Positions 1 through 6,718 of a stretch of DNA of 9,147 nucleotides are shown here, piece after piece. Made by a program: the position numbers and the translations under genes. The stretch covers positions 1 through 9,147 of the forward strand of contig JALHUB010000168.1 of assembly GCA_022865685.1 (NCBI GenBank). Reading direction: 5' to 3'. The notes beneath the pieces were generated by a model that worked only from the letters and a program-made list of their open reading frames with translations, was not told the DNA's origin and made no database searches. Positions within the stretch are counted from its first letter, which is position 1; every line of letters starts with the position of its first letter. This DNA is from Dehalococcoidia bacterium. Lineage in GTDB: Bacteria; Chloroflexota; Dehalococcoidia; DSTF01; JALHUB01.

Positions 1-954
1 AGCTTCATGGAAGGACGCTGGAAGATCGCGATCCCGCTGGTGCTGGGACATGAGGGCGCGGGCATCTTCGAAAAGGTGGGCGAAGGCGTCACATCCGTGA
101 AGCCCGGCGATCACGTCATCTTCTCCTGGGTGGCGTCCTGCGGCGTCTGCCGGAACTGCTCGCGGGGGAAGCCGTACCTGTGCAGCAACACCCCTCTTTC
201 GACGATGAAGGACGGCACGAGCCGCTTCAAGAAGGGCGACGTCCAGCTCTTCCATCAGACAGGCATCTCTTCGTTCTCTGAATACACCGTCGTGCACGAG
301 ACTTCGATCGTGAAGATTCGCGAAGACATGCCCCTCGACAAGGCCGCGCTGGTTAGCTGCGGGGTGCTAACGGGCGTGAGCGCCGTCGTCAACGCGGCGA
401 AGGTGGAGCTGGGCAGCAGCGTGGCCGTCTTCGGCTGCGGCGGCGTCGGCCTGAACGTCATACAGGGTGCGACGCTGGTCGGCGCGACGAAGATCATCGC
501 CGTCGATAGGCTGGACAACAAGCTGGAGATGGCGAAGGAGTTCGGCGCGACGCACGTGGTCAACGCCACGACGGAGGACGCCGTCGCCAGGATCAAGGAG
601 ATCACCGGCAGCGGCGCCGACTACGCATTCGAGGTCGTAGGCATGCCGGAGGTCGTCGCCCAGGCGTTCGATTCCACGGACGCCGCCGGAACGACGGTGA
701 TGGTCGGAATGCCGCCGCTTCGGGCGCCGCTGACGATAAACACGCTGGGGCTGTTCCTGGGCAAGACGCTGAAGGGGGCGTACTTCGGCTCCGCCCACTT
801 CCGCATCGAGATGCCGGCGCTCGTCGAGCTGTACATGGAGGGCAGGCTGATGCTCGACGAGCTGATCACGCGCACCTACCCGCTGGCGGAAATCAACGAC
901 GCCTTCGAGGCGATGAAGCACGGCGAGGTGGCCCGCAGCATCATCAAGTTCTAG
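1..954 (+). CDS. Zinc-dependent alcohol dehydrogenase, class III-like (5' end missing)
   Basis: Medium-chain dehydrogenase that would oxidise an alcohol (or reduce an aldehyde) with NAD in the cytoplasm. The reading frame is open to the left edge, so the true start and the first catalytic-zinc cysteine lie outside the window; the ATG at 7 is internal. Counting that Met as 1, I see GHEGAG at 14-19 (His15, catalytic zinc ligand), the four structural-zinc cysteines Cys45, Cys48, Cys51 and Cys59 (C-x2-C-x2-C-x7-C), Cys118 as the third catalytic ligand, and the Rossmann motif GCGGVG at 143-148. Asp167 ends the second beta strand of the nucleotide fold, which favours NAD over NADP. The C-terminus looks complete. 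Class III-like enzymes include formaldehyde and general alcohol dehydrogenases; the substrate cannot be told from sequence. Hairpin repeats follow the stop codon by 24 bases. Confidence 0.93.
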   Translation, partial: SFMEGRWKIAIPLVLGHEGAGIFEKVGEGVTSVKPGDHVIFSWVASCGVCRNCSRGKPYLCSNTPLSTMKDGTSRFKKGDVQLFHQTGISSFSEYTVVHETSIVKIREDMPLDKAALVSCGVLTGVSAVVNAAKVELGSSVAVFGCGGVGLNVIQGATLVGATKIIAVDRLDNKLEMAKEFGATHVVNATTEDAVARIKEITGSGADYAFEVVGMPEVVAQAFDSTDAAGTTVMVGMPPLRAPLTINTLGLFLGKTLKGAYFGSAHFRIEMPALVELYMEGRLMLDELITRTYPLAEINDAFEAMKHGEVARSIIKF

Positions 955-977
955 TCATTGCGCTTGGAAGAATCGTA

Positions 978-998
978 GGCCAGGCTTCCAGCCTGGCC
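978..998 (-). repeat. Hairpin repeat, copy 1 (inverted orientation)
   Basis: A perfect 9-bp stem, GGCCAGGCT with AGCCTGGCC, around a 3-base loop. Read on the minus strand the loop is GGA and the hairpin is followed by TACGATTCTTCC. Loop and tail match the copies at 1009-1041 and 5683-5714, while the stem sequence differs. It lies 24 bases after the dehydrogenase stop and could also stop transcription, but there is no T-run. Confidence 0.7.
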
Positions 999-1008
999 AT
1001 CAACTCAG

Positions 1009-1042
1009 AGTCGAGACTGGAAAGTCTCGACTACGATGTTCC
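1009..1042 (+). repeat. Hairpin repeat, copy 2
   Basis: A perfect 10-bp stem (1009-1018 with 1023-1032) closes a GGAA tetraloop. After the 9-bp core shared with the other copies comes the tail TACGATGTTCC. It sits 10 bases from copy 1 in the opposite orientation, between the dehydrogenase stop and the ABC-operon promoter. The loop and tail are shared with the copy at 5683-5714, where the stem carries one changed pair (A-T here at 1014/1027 neighbourhood keeps pairing; outer TCGA becomes CCGA/TCGG there). Confidence 0.75.
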
Positions 1043-1092
1043 TGCAACGACGCCGGACCCGGGGGCCTGCTGCCTCTTCCTCGACAGGGCGG

Positions 1093-1098
1093 TATAAT
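1093..1098 (+). promoter_or_regulatory. -10 box of the ABC-2 exporter operon
   Basis: TATAAT, a perfect sigma-70-type -10 box, 42 bases before the ATPase start. Transcription would begin near 1105, giving a leader of about 35 bases that contains the GGGAGGA ribosome-binding site at 1128-1134. The -35 region is poor (CTGCCT at 1070-1075 with a 17-base spacer, 3 of 6 matches), so an activator may be needed or the box may be chance. Confidence 0.5.
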
Positions 1099-1139
1099 TC
1101 AAGGGGCGCCGGAAAACGCGTCGCACCGGGAGGAAGAGC

Positions 1140-2069
1140 ATGGCCCCCGCCATCGAGCTGCGCTCCGTCTTCAAGGACTACGGACGCGTGCGCGCGCTTC
1201 GCGGCATCGACCTCACCATCGAGAGCGGCCAGATATTCGGCTTCCTGGGCCCTAACGGCGCCGGCAAGACGACGACCATTCGTATTCTCCTCGACCTCAT
1301 CCGGCCCACGTCCGGCACGGCCTCTGTGCTCGGCCTCGATAGCCAGCGCGAGTCCGTGGAGGTGCGGCGTCGCTGCGGTTACCTGCCCGGCGACCTGCGT
1401 ATGTACGAGGGGATGCGCGGCAGCGCCTTCCTCGACCTCATCGATTCCTTCCGGCCGCAGAAGCGCGACCCGCAGTATCGTCGCGAACTGCTGGAGCGCC
1501 TGGAGCTCGACCCGTCGATGCCGATCCGCGCGCTCTCGAAGGGGAACAAGCAGAAGATGGGACTGGTGCAGGCGCTGATGCACCGCCCGGACGTGCTCAT
1601 TCTCGACGAGCCGACGAGCGGCCTCGACCCGCTGGTGCAGCAGGAGGTCGCGAAGCTACTCGAGGAGGCGGTCGCAGGCGGACGGACCGTCTTCTTCTCG
1701 TCGCACGTCCTGCCGGAGGTGGAGCGGCTGAGCCATGCCGTCGCCATCATACGCGAGGGCACGATCGCGGCGGTGGAGGACATCGCGCGACTCAAGTCGC
1801 GGGCGGTGCACGTGCTGGAGATCACCTTCGCGGAGCCGCCGCCGACCGGCCTCTTCGCGCTCCCGGGCGTGCGCGAGCTGCACCGCGACGGCAACACCGT
1901 CCACATCCAGGCCCTGGATGGCCTCGACGCGGCGATCAAGGTGATTGCGGCCTATCACATCGTCGACCTGCGGACGGAGCAGCCGAGCCTGGAGGACTTC
2001 TTCCTCGCCCACTACTCCGCCTCGGCGGAAGAGAAAGACAGAGATGCGTTACCGGCTGAACGTCGTTGA
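1140..2069 (+). CDS. ABC-2 type transporter ATP-binding protein
   Basis: Cytoplasmic ATPase of an ABC exporter, powering the permease encoded directly downstream. Of 309 residues, Walker A is GPNGAGKT at 37-44, the signature is LSKGNKQK at 132-139 (the LSKGNKQ variant usual in this subfamily rather than LSGGQ), Walker B is VLILDEPTSGLDP at 152-164, and the switch histidine is in SSH at 187-189. Residues from about 220 to the end form the variable C-terminal region common in these proteins. The start is fixed by GGGAGGA five to six bases before the ATG. The gene overlaps the permease by 26 bases, implying translational coupling. Families with this layout export drugs, peptides, sodium or lipids; the substrate here is not evident. 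Confidence 0.95.
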   Translation: MAPAIELRSVFKDYGRVRALRGIDLTIESGQIFGFLGPNGAGKTTTIRILLDLIRPTSGTASVLGLDSQRESVEVRRRCGYLPGDLRMYEGMRGSAFLDLIDSFRPQKRDPQYRRELLERLELDPSMPIRALSKGNKQKMGLVQALMHRPDVLILDEPTSGLDPLVQQEVAKLLEEAVAGGRTVFFSSHVLPEVERLSHAVAIIREGTIAAVEDIARLKSRAVHVLEITFAEPPPTGLFALPGVRELHRDGNTVHIQALDGLDAAIKVIAAYHIVDLRTEQPSLEDFFLAHYSASAEEKDRDALPAERR

Positions 2070-2883
2070 GAAGTCGCTGCGCGACCAGAAGTGGCAGATC
2101 GTCGGCTTCGGCATAGCCTTCCTGGCGATGTCCGCGCTCATCGTCTACATCTGGCCGTCGTACCGAACGACGGTGGCGAGCATCCAGCTTCCGGAGGCCG
2201 TGCAGGCGCTACTGGGCAGCGACCTCGCATATTCGACGGCCGCCGGCTTCGTCAGCGCCGAGTACTTTAGCTGGATACCCATCCTGCTCATCGTCTACAC
2301 CGTCATTCAGGGCACCGGCGCCATCGCTGGCGAGGAAGGCAGCGGCACCATCGACCTGCTGATGTCGCAGCCGCTGACCCGTTCGGGCATGGTGGTGCAG
2401 AAGACGGTTGCCGTGTGCATCGGCTCGGCTTTGATCGCGGGTTTTGGGTTTCTGGGCTTTCTCCTGTCCATCCCGTTCGTCGACATCGAGATCACGCTGA
2501 AGGGCGCGGCGCTGGCTTGCGCGAACATGCTGCCGATGGCGCTCCTCTACTACGCGGTCTCGCTCTGGTTCGGCTCGGTCCTGCCGAATCGCGCCTACGC
2601 GTCCGGCGGGGCGATAGCGCTGGCGACGGCGGGCTACTTCTTCAACACTATCGCCAGCGCCGTCAGCAGCCTCTCCTGGTTCAAGTACGGGTCGCCGTTC
2701 TACTACTACGGGGCGGGCCTGCCGATGGTGAAGGGGATCGACTGGTCGCACGTGCTGCTGCTCCTCGGCGTGGCGGCGCTGTTCGTGGGCCTAACCGTGC
2801 GTTCGTTTGCCCGGCGCGACATCACGATCGGCGGCGCCTCGAACCTGCGGCTGAGGGACATGCTCGGCCGCGTGCTGGGATGA
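2044..2883 (+). CDS. ABC-2 family permease
   Basis: Membrane subunit of the exporter, partner of the ATPase just upstream. I start it at the ATG at 2044, giving 279 residues; the frame is open further upstream, but that stretch overlaps the ATPase and encodes a basic, non-conserved peptide. About six membrane segments are visible near residues 17-37, 70-95, 121-144, 152-178, 185-206 and 235-253. The cytoplasmic motif after the second segment, EEGSGTIDLLMSQPLTR at 97-113, is the coupling-helix signature of ABC-2 permeases (compare EExxGTLDLLLSxPxxR). The ribosome-binding site is only a weak purine run, consistent with coupling to the overlapping upstream gene. It ends 16 bases before the convergent cutA stop codon, which leaves no room for a separate terminator. 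Confidence 0.9.
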   Translation: MRYRLNVVEKSLRDQKWQIVGFGIAFLAMSALIVYIWPSYRTTVASIQLPEAVQALLGSDLAYSTAAGFVSAEYFSWIPILLIVYTVIQGTGAIAGEEGSGTIDLLMSQPLTRSGMVVQKTVAVCIGSALIAGFGFLGFLLSIPFVDIEITLKGAALACANMLPMALLYYAVSLWFGSVLPNRAYASGGAIALATAGYFFNTIASAVSSLSWFKYGSPFYYYGAGLPMVKGIDWSHVLLLLGVAALFVGLTVRSFARRDITIGGASNLRLRDMLGRVLG

Positions 2884-2899
2884 AGTCGCGTTCCGTGGC

Positions 2900-3238
2900 T
2901 CAAGCGCCGGATGTATCGTCCCGCCGCAGCTCGCGGCTAAGCCACGCCAGGTAGTCGTCGCTGCCGGCGGCGACCTCGAAGGCGACGATCTCCGGCACGT
3001 CGTAGGGGTGCACGTCCTTGATGGCTGCCTCAACTTCCGCGAAGAGCCGCCTCTCTGTCTTTACCACGCAGAGCCATTCCGTCGCTTTCTCTACCTTGCC
3101 CTCCCACCAGTAGATGCTGTCTATCGTATCGATGATCTGGACGCAGGCGGCCAGTCTCCTGCCTATGAGCACGTCCGCAATGCGGGTGGCGTCTTCCCTG
3201 GACGGCGTCGTCGTCGTTATCTGCACGTAGCTGTTCAT
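2900..3238 (-). CDS. cutA: Divalent-cation tolerance protein CutA1
   Basis: Small cytoplasmic protein of the trimeric, PII-like CutA1 family, linked to divalent-metal (copper) tolerance; its biochemical role in bacteria remains unclear. At 112 residues it has the usual full length. Family landmarks are all present: RLAACV at 28-33, SIYWWEGK at 41-48, E54, KT at 60-61, HPYDVPEI at 77-84 and YLAWL at 96-100. The ATG at 3238 is preceded by AGGGGG six bases away. It is convergent with the ABC permease and divergent from the zinc-ribbon gene, so it is probably a single-gene transcript. No odd features. Confidence 0.95.
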   Translation of the reverse strand: MNSYVQITTTTPSREDATRIADVLIGRRLAACVQIIDTIDSIYWWEGKVEKATEWLCVVKTERRLFAEVEAAIKDVHPYDVPEIVAFEVAAGSDDYLAWLSRELRRDDTSGA

Positions 3239-3277
3239 CCCGGGCCCCCTGTAGACAGTGTCCTACGGTCTCCTGCT

Positions 3278-3283
3278 AATATA
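3278..3283 (-). promoter_or_regulatory. Possible -10 box for cutA
   Basis: On the minus strand this reads TATATT (5 of 6 matches), 40 bases before the cutA start. No recognisable -35 box lies 16-18 bases further up, so support is limited to the AT-rich hexamer in a GC-rich background. Confidence 0.35.
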
Positions 3284-3360
3284 GCGCAGCGACGGCGAAA
3301 GCGGCCTGCCAACGACCCCCGACGGAAACGCGAGTTCGCCATTCGACGCTATGGATCGTG

Positions 3361-3366
3361 TACAAT
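3361..3366 (+). promoter_or_regulatory. Possible -10 box for the zinc-ribbon gene
   Basis: TACAAT (5 of 6 matches) lies 19 bases before the start codon. Transcription from it would begin near 3373, right at the GAGGAGGG ribosome-binding site, so the leader would be very short. There is no convincing -35 box. Confidence 0.35.
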
Positions 3367-3385
3367 TGGCACGAGGAGGGATGCC

Positions 3386-3577
3386 ATGCCGGGCAAGGCG
3401 GGTGAAAGTCAACGCGAAAGGCCTCCGGGGGCGAAGTCGCACCAGATCAAGGCCGGCGACCTGGAGTGCCCGCGCTGCAAGAAGAACTTCACGATGAGCT
3501 ACTGGCGCGGCGATCAGCTAATTCAGGCACGCTGCCTTAGCTGTGACCTGAAATGGCCTCGCCCGGACGTAGTCTAG
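3386..3577 (+). CDS. Small zinc-ribbon protein, function unknown
   Basis: A 63-residue protein with one clear feature: two CxxC knuckles, CPRC at 28-31 and CLSC at 50-53, separated by 18 residues, the spacing of a zinc ribbon. The N-terminal 20 residues are basic and polar and probably disordered. The ATG at 3386 is chosen because GAGGAGGG (3373-3380) lies five bases before it and it is in frame with the cysteines; the ATG at 3381 is in another frame. The frame is open far upstream, but that part runs antisense to cutA and is not conserved-looking. It could bind nucleic acid or another protein. It stands alone between cutA (divergent) and the acyl-CoA synthetase (same strand, 156 bases further on). 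Confidence 0.75.
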   Translation: MPGKAGESQRERPPGAKSHQIKAGDLECPRCKKNFTMSYWRGDQLIQARCLSCDLKWPRPDVV

Positions 3578-3617
3578 GCTGAGCGCTCTCGCCGGCTCCC
3601 GCCGCACAGGAACACAT

Positions 3618-3655
3618 TCGGGCGAAAGCAAGGGCCTTGCCCGCGAAGCGCCCGA
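3618..3655 (+). terminator. Two-tier stem-loop after the zinc-ribbon gene
   Basis: TCGGGCG (3618-3624) pairs perfectly with CGCCCGA (3649-3655); inside it GCAAG (3628-3632) pairs with CTTGC (3636-3640). Only TTTG follows, so it is at best a weak intrinsic terminator. It separates the zinc-ribbon gene from the acyl-CoA synthetase and may simply mark the end of the first transcript. Confidence 0.4.
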
Positions 3656-3669
3656 TTTGCCGCCGGTGT

Positions 3670-3698
3670 TTGCTCATACAAGTCCCACTTTGTGGAAT
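3670..3698 (+). promoter_or_regulatory. Weak promoter candidate for the acyl-CoA synthetase
   Basis: TTGCTC (3670-3675) and TGGAAT (3693-3698) are spaced by 17 bases; each hexamer matches consensus at 4 of 6 positions. Transcription would begin near 3705, after an in-frame GTG at 3692 but before the ATG at 3734, which supports the ATG as the start. Confidence 0.3.
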
Positions 3699-3733
3699 CG
3701 CGCCAGATTGTCCGTATCAGAGAGGTGCAGGTC

Positions 3734-5548
3734 ATGCAGTTGACTATCCCGCTCATACTCGATGAGGCCGCGCGCCGCTTTGAGAGAAAGACCGCCTTTC
3801 AGATCAAGGCCGGTAGGGAGTTCAAGAGGCTCACCTACGTCGAGCTCCGGCAACAGGCGCGCGCCTTCGGGTCGGCGCTCCTCGCCATGGGGCTGAATCG
3901 CGGCGACAAGGTGGGCATCGTCTGCGAGAACGGGCTGGAGTGGATCGTCGCTTATCTGGGTATATCCTGCGCGGCGGGCATCGCGGTGCCCGTCTACTAC
4001 GACCTGGAGGCACCGGAGATCGAAGGGGCGCTGCGCAGGGCGGAGACGAAGTTCGCCGTCGTTTCCGACAAGGTGCTGCCGAAGATCTCCGACCACCTGC
4101 CGGACCTAGAGACGCTCCTGGTCGTCGGGCCGGGCGCCGAGACGCGTTCCGCCAGCGGTGGCGGCCTCTTTCGACGTCCGCGCGCCCGCGTCCTCCCGTT
4201 CGAGGAGGCATTTTCTCTGGCGACGCCCGAGAGCGACGCCGCCCTGGCGGAGACTGTCGTAGAGCCGGAGGAGTTGGCCTCCATAGTCTATACGTCCGGC
4301 ACAACAGGCGGCGCCAAGGGCGTCATGCTCAGTCACCGCAACTTCACGTCCAACGTAGAGGCCGTCCCAAAGGCGCTTACGGTCACCTCCAGCGACAGCG
4401 TCCTGCTGCTTCTTCCCCTGCATCATTCCTACCCGTTTACGGTCGAGTTCTTGCTTCCGCTGAGTGTCGGTGCGGCGGTGACGATTGAAAACGACCTCGT
4501 GCGCATCCGTGACCGGCTGGCCGAAGTGAAGCCGACGCTCTTCGGCGGCGTGCCCTTGCTCCTAGACATCATGTACCGCGCCATCCGCGCTCAGGCCAAT
4601 GCGCAGGGCCGGGGCAAGACCTTCGAGAAGGGCCTGAACATCGTCCGCAAGACGAAGCAGCGGACGGGAGTGAACATCGGTCCCGTCGTCTTCCGCGAGC
4701 TGCACCAGCGCCTCGGTGGCAAGCTGCGCTTCATCGCCAGCGGCGGCGCCTCGCTCAACCCGGAGACCGCGCTTAACTTCCATCTCCTTGGCATACTCGT
4801 TCTCCAGGGATGGGGCCTCACCGAGACGGCGCCAATCAGTTGCGCCCAGCGCTACTACCCCGCTCGATTCCGATTCACGAACTACTACGAGCGGCAGTTG
4901 GGAACAGTCGGCCGGCCGTTGCCGGGCGTGGACGTTGACCTCATCGACGTGCCGGAGAAGGAGATCTACGTCAAGCTCCACAACGAAGGGGAGCTCATAG
5001 TGCGCGGGCCCAACGTGATGCAGGGCTACTGGAAAGCCGAGGCGGAGACGAAGGCCGCCATGATCGGCGATTGGTTCCGCACGGGCGACGTCGGCCGCAT
5101 GGACAGCCAGGGCTACACCTACATCACGGGCCGCAGCAAGTACGTGATTGTGCTGGACTCCGGCGAGAAGGTCCATCCGGACGAGGTGGAGGAGTCCATC
5201 CAGCGCAGCCCGCTGATTGAGGACGTTTGCGTTGTCAGCCGCAAGGTGCGCGAAAAGACGCAGATGTGGGCGGTCGTCTACCCGAACTTCGCTGCCGCCG
5301 CGGAGCGCCTGGCTACCCAGGACCACGATCTGGACGAGTCGACGCTGCGGGCGCTCGTTGAATCGGAGGTCGATACAATGGAGGGCGCGCTGGCGCCGTA
5401 CAAGCGGACGAGCCGCCTGGTGCTCACGGACACGCCGCTGCCGAAGAAGGGAGCGCTGCGGAAGGTATCGCGAGAGCAGATCGCCGAGGACTACTCATTC
5501 GACGTGAAGCGCTGGCAGGAGAGCGCAGCAGACGGCCTCACGCCTTGA
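3734..5548 (+). CDS. Long-chain acyl-CoA synthetase (AMP-forming, FadD/FAA1-like)
   Basis: Activates a fatty acid with ATP to an acyl-adenylate and then to acyl-CoA, feeding lipid synthesis or beta-oxidation. Of 604 residues, the ATP-binding P-loop YTSGTTGGAKGV is at 186-197, GWGLTETAP at 359-367, the aspartate motif WFRTGDVG at 448-455, the hinge ITGRSKYVIV at 464-473, and a C-terminal KKGALRK at 571-577, where the catalytic lysine of the family is expected; which lysine is equivalent to the usual one is unclear. Length fits long-chain fatty-acyl-CoA ligases rather than short-chain ones. Start: the ATG at 3734 follows AGAGG by eight bases; an in-frame GTG at 3692 would add 14 residues but lacks a ribosome-binding site. 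No partner genes adjoin it, so chain length and pathway are open. Confidence 0.93.
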   Translation: MQLTIPLILDEAARRFERKTAFQIKAGREFKRLTYVELRQQARAFGSALLAMGLNRGDKVGIVCENGLEWIVAYLGISCAAGIAVPVYYDLEAPEIEGALRRAETKFAVVSDKVLPKISDHLPDLETLLVVGPGAETRSASGGGLFRRPRARVLPFEEAFSLATPESDAALAETVVEPEELASIVYTSGTTGGAKGVMLSHRNFTSNVEAVPKALTVTSSDSVLLLLPLHHSYPFTVEFLLPLSVGAAVTIENDLVRIRDRLAEVKPTLFGGVPLLLDIMYRAIRAQANAQGRGKTFEKGLNIVRKTKQRTGVNIGPVVFRELHQRLGGKLRFIASGGASLNPETALNFHLLGILVLQGWGLTETAPISCAQRYYPARFRFTNYYERQLGTVGRPLPGVDVDLIDVPEKEIYVKLHNEGELIVRGPNVMQGYWKAEAETKAAMIGDWFRTGDVGRMDSQGYTYITGRSKYVIVLDSGEKVHPDEVEESIQRSPLIEDVCVVSRKVREKTQMWAVVYPNFAAAAERLATQDHDLDESTLRALVESEVDTMEGALAPYKRTSRLVLTDTPLPKKGALRKVSREQIAEDYSFDVKRWQESAADGLTP

Positions 5549-5571
5549 GCGCTCATTGCCGTTGTCGATTT

Positions 5572-5590
5572 TGAGGGTTGAAAACCCTCA
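5572..5590. terminator. Hairpin between convergent genes, possibly bidirectional terminator
   Basis: A perfect 8-bp stem, TGAGGGTT with AACCCTCA, around a GAA loop, 23 bases after the acyl-CoA synthetase stop. Its T-A loop-closing pair and GAA loop resemble the other three hairpins, so it may be a diverged fourth member. No long T-run on either side. Confidence 0.45.
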
Positions 5591-5682
5591 GCCTCTTCAT
5601 ACAGGCGCATCTCAACCGGAAAACTGCGGGATGTGTGCCGCGCACCGCACCTCTAACGAACGAACCTCGCCGCGAGTTTACC

Positions 5683-5714
5683 GCCGAGACTGGAAAGTCT
5701 CGGCTACGTTGTTC
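5683..5714 (+). repeat. Hairpin repeat, copy 3, overlapping the end of the secreted-protein gene
   Basis: A perfect 9-bp stem, GCCGAGACT with AGTCTCGGC, closes a GGAA tetraloop and is followed by TACGTTGTTC. The 24 bases from GAGACT through the tail are almost identical to copy 2 at 1009-1042. The tail supplies the stop codon and last two threonine codons of the minus-strand gene that ends at 5704. Confidence 0.75.
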
Positions 5715-6576
5715 TTTTGCGCAGCGTCGCCCCTGTCGCGAGCGTCGCGAGGCCCGCAAGTGCTAGCCCGAGCACGACGACGTCGATAAGCGGGCCGTCG
5801 CTCTCCCGCGAGTCGCCCGTGCCCACGCTGCCGACCCTGATGTCGCCGGGAGGCACCATCGTCAGGTTCAGCGATTCGAACGTCGCCGGCGTCCCGTCCC
5901 ACGCGTGCCAGAAGCCTTTCTCCACAGCGACAGCCAGTACGTTGTGATGCTCATCCAGTAGCTTGAAGCTGACTTGCGCTCCTTCGACGCCACATCCGGC
6001 CCGGAGCTCCCGGGAGTACACAACCAGACTGTATCCAAATGGCGGGGCAGCACCCTGCCACGAATTCTCCTGATAGCCGCAGACCTCTTGTCCGATGAAC
6101 GGCGCGAGGCGCTCACCTCCTGTATTCAGATGCAGGTCGGCGTTCCCCCATATGCGGGCAAACGGCGGACCCACAAGCAGGGTGAGAGACTGGTCTTCGC
6201 CTGCCCTCCACTCCGCCGTCCGATCAGCTTGCCTATCTCCGACGAAGAAAGTGACGGTTGCTCCGGGCCTCCCACAACCTGGACTGGAAGCGGCTGATTG
6301 CATCCGTACGTGGTGGACTAACACACCACTATCTGGTGGCATGACAGGCGCCTGGGTCTCTCCACCGCAGACCACGTCGCCGATCTTGGCCACGATTGGC
6401 TGCGAGGATTGGCGGGCGTCCGCCCAGAGGATTATGTCGTAGTCGGCAGTGGTAGGAGCCGCGACCGTCGGCGTGGGCGTAGGCGCTGCCGTTGGCGTGC
6501 GCGCGTTGGCAACGGCGGCGGCAAGTGACAGCGACGCCACGGCAGCAGCGACAAGAACCGCAATTGCTCTGAGCAT
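5704..6576 (-). CDS. Secreted, membrane-anchored protein with a duplicated Cys/Gly domain, function unknown
   Basis: A 290-residue exported protein. Residues 1-25 are a signal peptide with a long Ala/Val/Leu core; 26-43 are a Thr/Pro/Ala linker; 263-282 are a membrane segment followed by RKR, a cytoplasmic stop, so the bulk faces outward. Between them a domain occurs twice: the first copy has IGDVVCG (65-71), PGCGRPGATVTF (99-110) and EWRAG (122-126); the second has IGQEVCG (161-167), AGCGVEGAQVSF (193-204) and HAWDG (224-228). Each copy keeps two cysteines that could form a disulphide. I recall similar VCG...PGCG..GA.V.F domains in Chloroflexota surface proteins but cannot name a family. A weak GGGATGAG precedes the ATG. 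The last codons come from hairpin repeat copy 3. Confidence 0.85.
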   Translation of the reverse strand: MLRAIAVLVAAAVASLSLAAAVANARTPTAAPTPTPTVAAPTTADYDIILWADARQSSQPIVAKIGDVVCGGETQAPVMPPDSGVLVHHVRMQSAASSPGCGRPGATVTFFVGDRQADRTAEWRAGEDQSLTLLVGPPFARIWGNADLHLNTGGERLAPFIGQEVCGYQENSWQGAAPPFGYSLVVYSRELRAGCGVEGAQVSFKLLDEHHNVLAVAVEKGFWHAWDGTPATFESLNLTMVPPGDIRVGSVGTGDSRESDGPLIDVVVLGLALAGLATLATGATLRKRTT

Positions 6577-6613
6577 GTTCTCATCCCGTTCGCGCTGGAG
6601 TTCTCTTATGTTG

Positions 6614-6643
6614 ATGATAACGCGTAAACTCGTTTTTGGTTAA
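6614..6643 (-). promoter_or_regulatory. Promoter candidate for the secreted-protein gene
   Basis: On the minus strand TTAACC (4 of 6) and TATCAT (5 of 6) are separated by 18 bases inside the most AT-rich stretch of the window. Transcription would begin near 6607, about 30 bases before the start codon. If real, the secreted protein is transcribed separately from hpt. Confidence 0.45.
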
Positions 6644-6684
6644 CGAAAGGTGGTAAAAAAGACGCAATTTTCTGCCGACAGCTA

Positions 6685-6713
6685 TTGACAAATCTCCGTC
6701 GCTGTCGTATGGT
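6685..6713 (+). promoter_or_regulatory. Plus-strand promoter with perfect -35, reading into the candidate RNA
   Basis: TTGACA (6685-6690, perfect) and TATGGT (6708-6713, 4 of 6) are separated by exactly 17 bases. No protein gene lies downstream on this strand: the next genes are on the minus strand. The expected transcription start (6719-6721) is the base of the closing helix of the candidate RNA. Confidence 0.55.
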
Positions 6714-6718
6714 AAAAG

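Noticed and set aside
1036..1578. Plus-strand frame overlapping the first ABC ATPase
   Set aside because: Ser/Arg/Pro-rich out-of-frame product; the ATPase in the other frame has Walker A, signature and Walker B.
3692..3733. Upstream GTG as start of the acyl-CoA synthetase
   Set aside because: No ribosome-binding site before it and it lies within or ahead of the likely promoter; the ATG at 3734 follows AGAGG at good spacing.
4562..5326. Long minus-strand frame inside the acyl-CoA synthetase
   Set aside because: Antisense frame typical of GC-rich genes; the plus-strand protein is complete with all AMP-ligase motifs, and the antisense product has no recognisable domain.
5556..5789. Small plus-strand frames after the acyl-CoA synthetase
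   Set aside because: They cross two hairpins and the 3' end of the minus-strand gene, with low-complexity Arg/Ser-rich products and no start signals.
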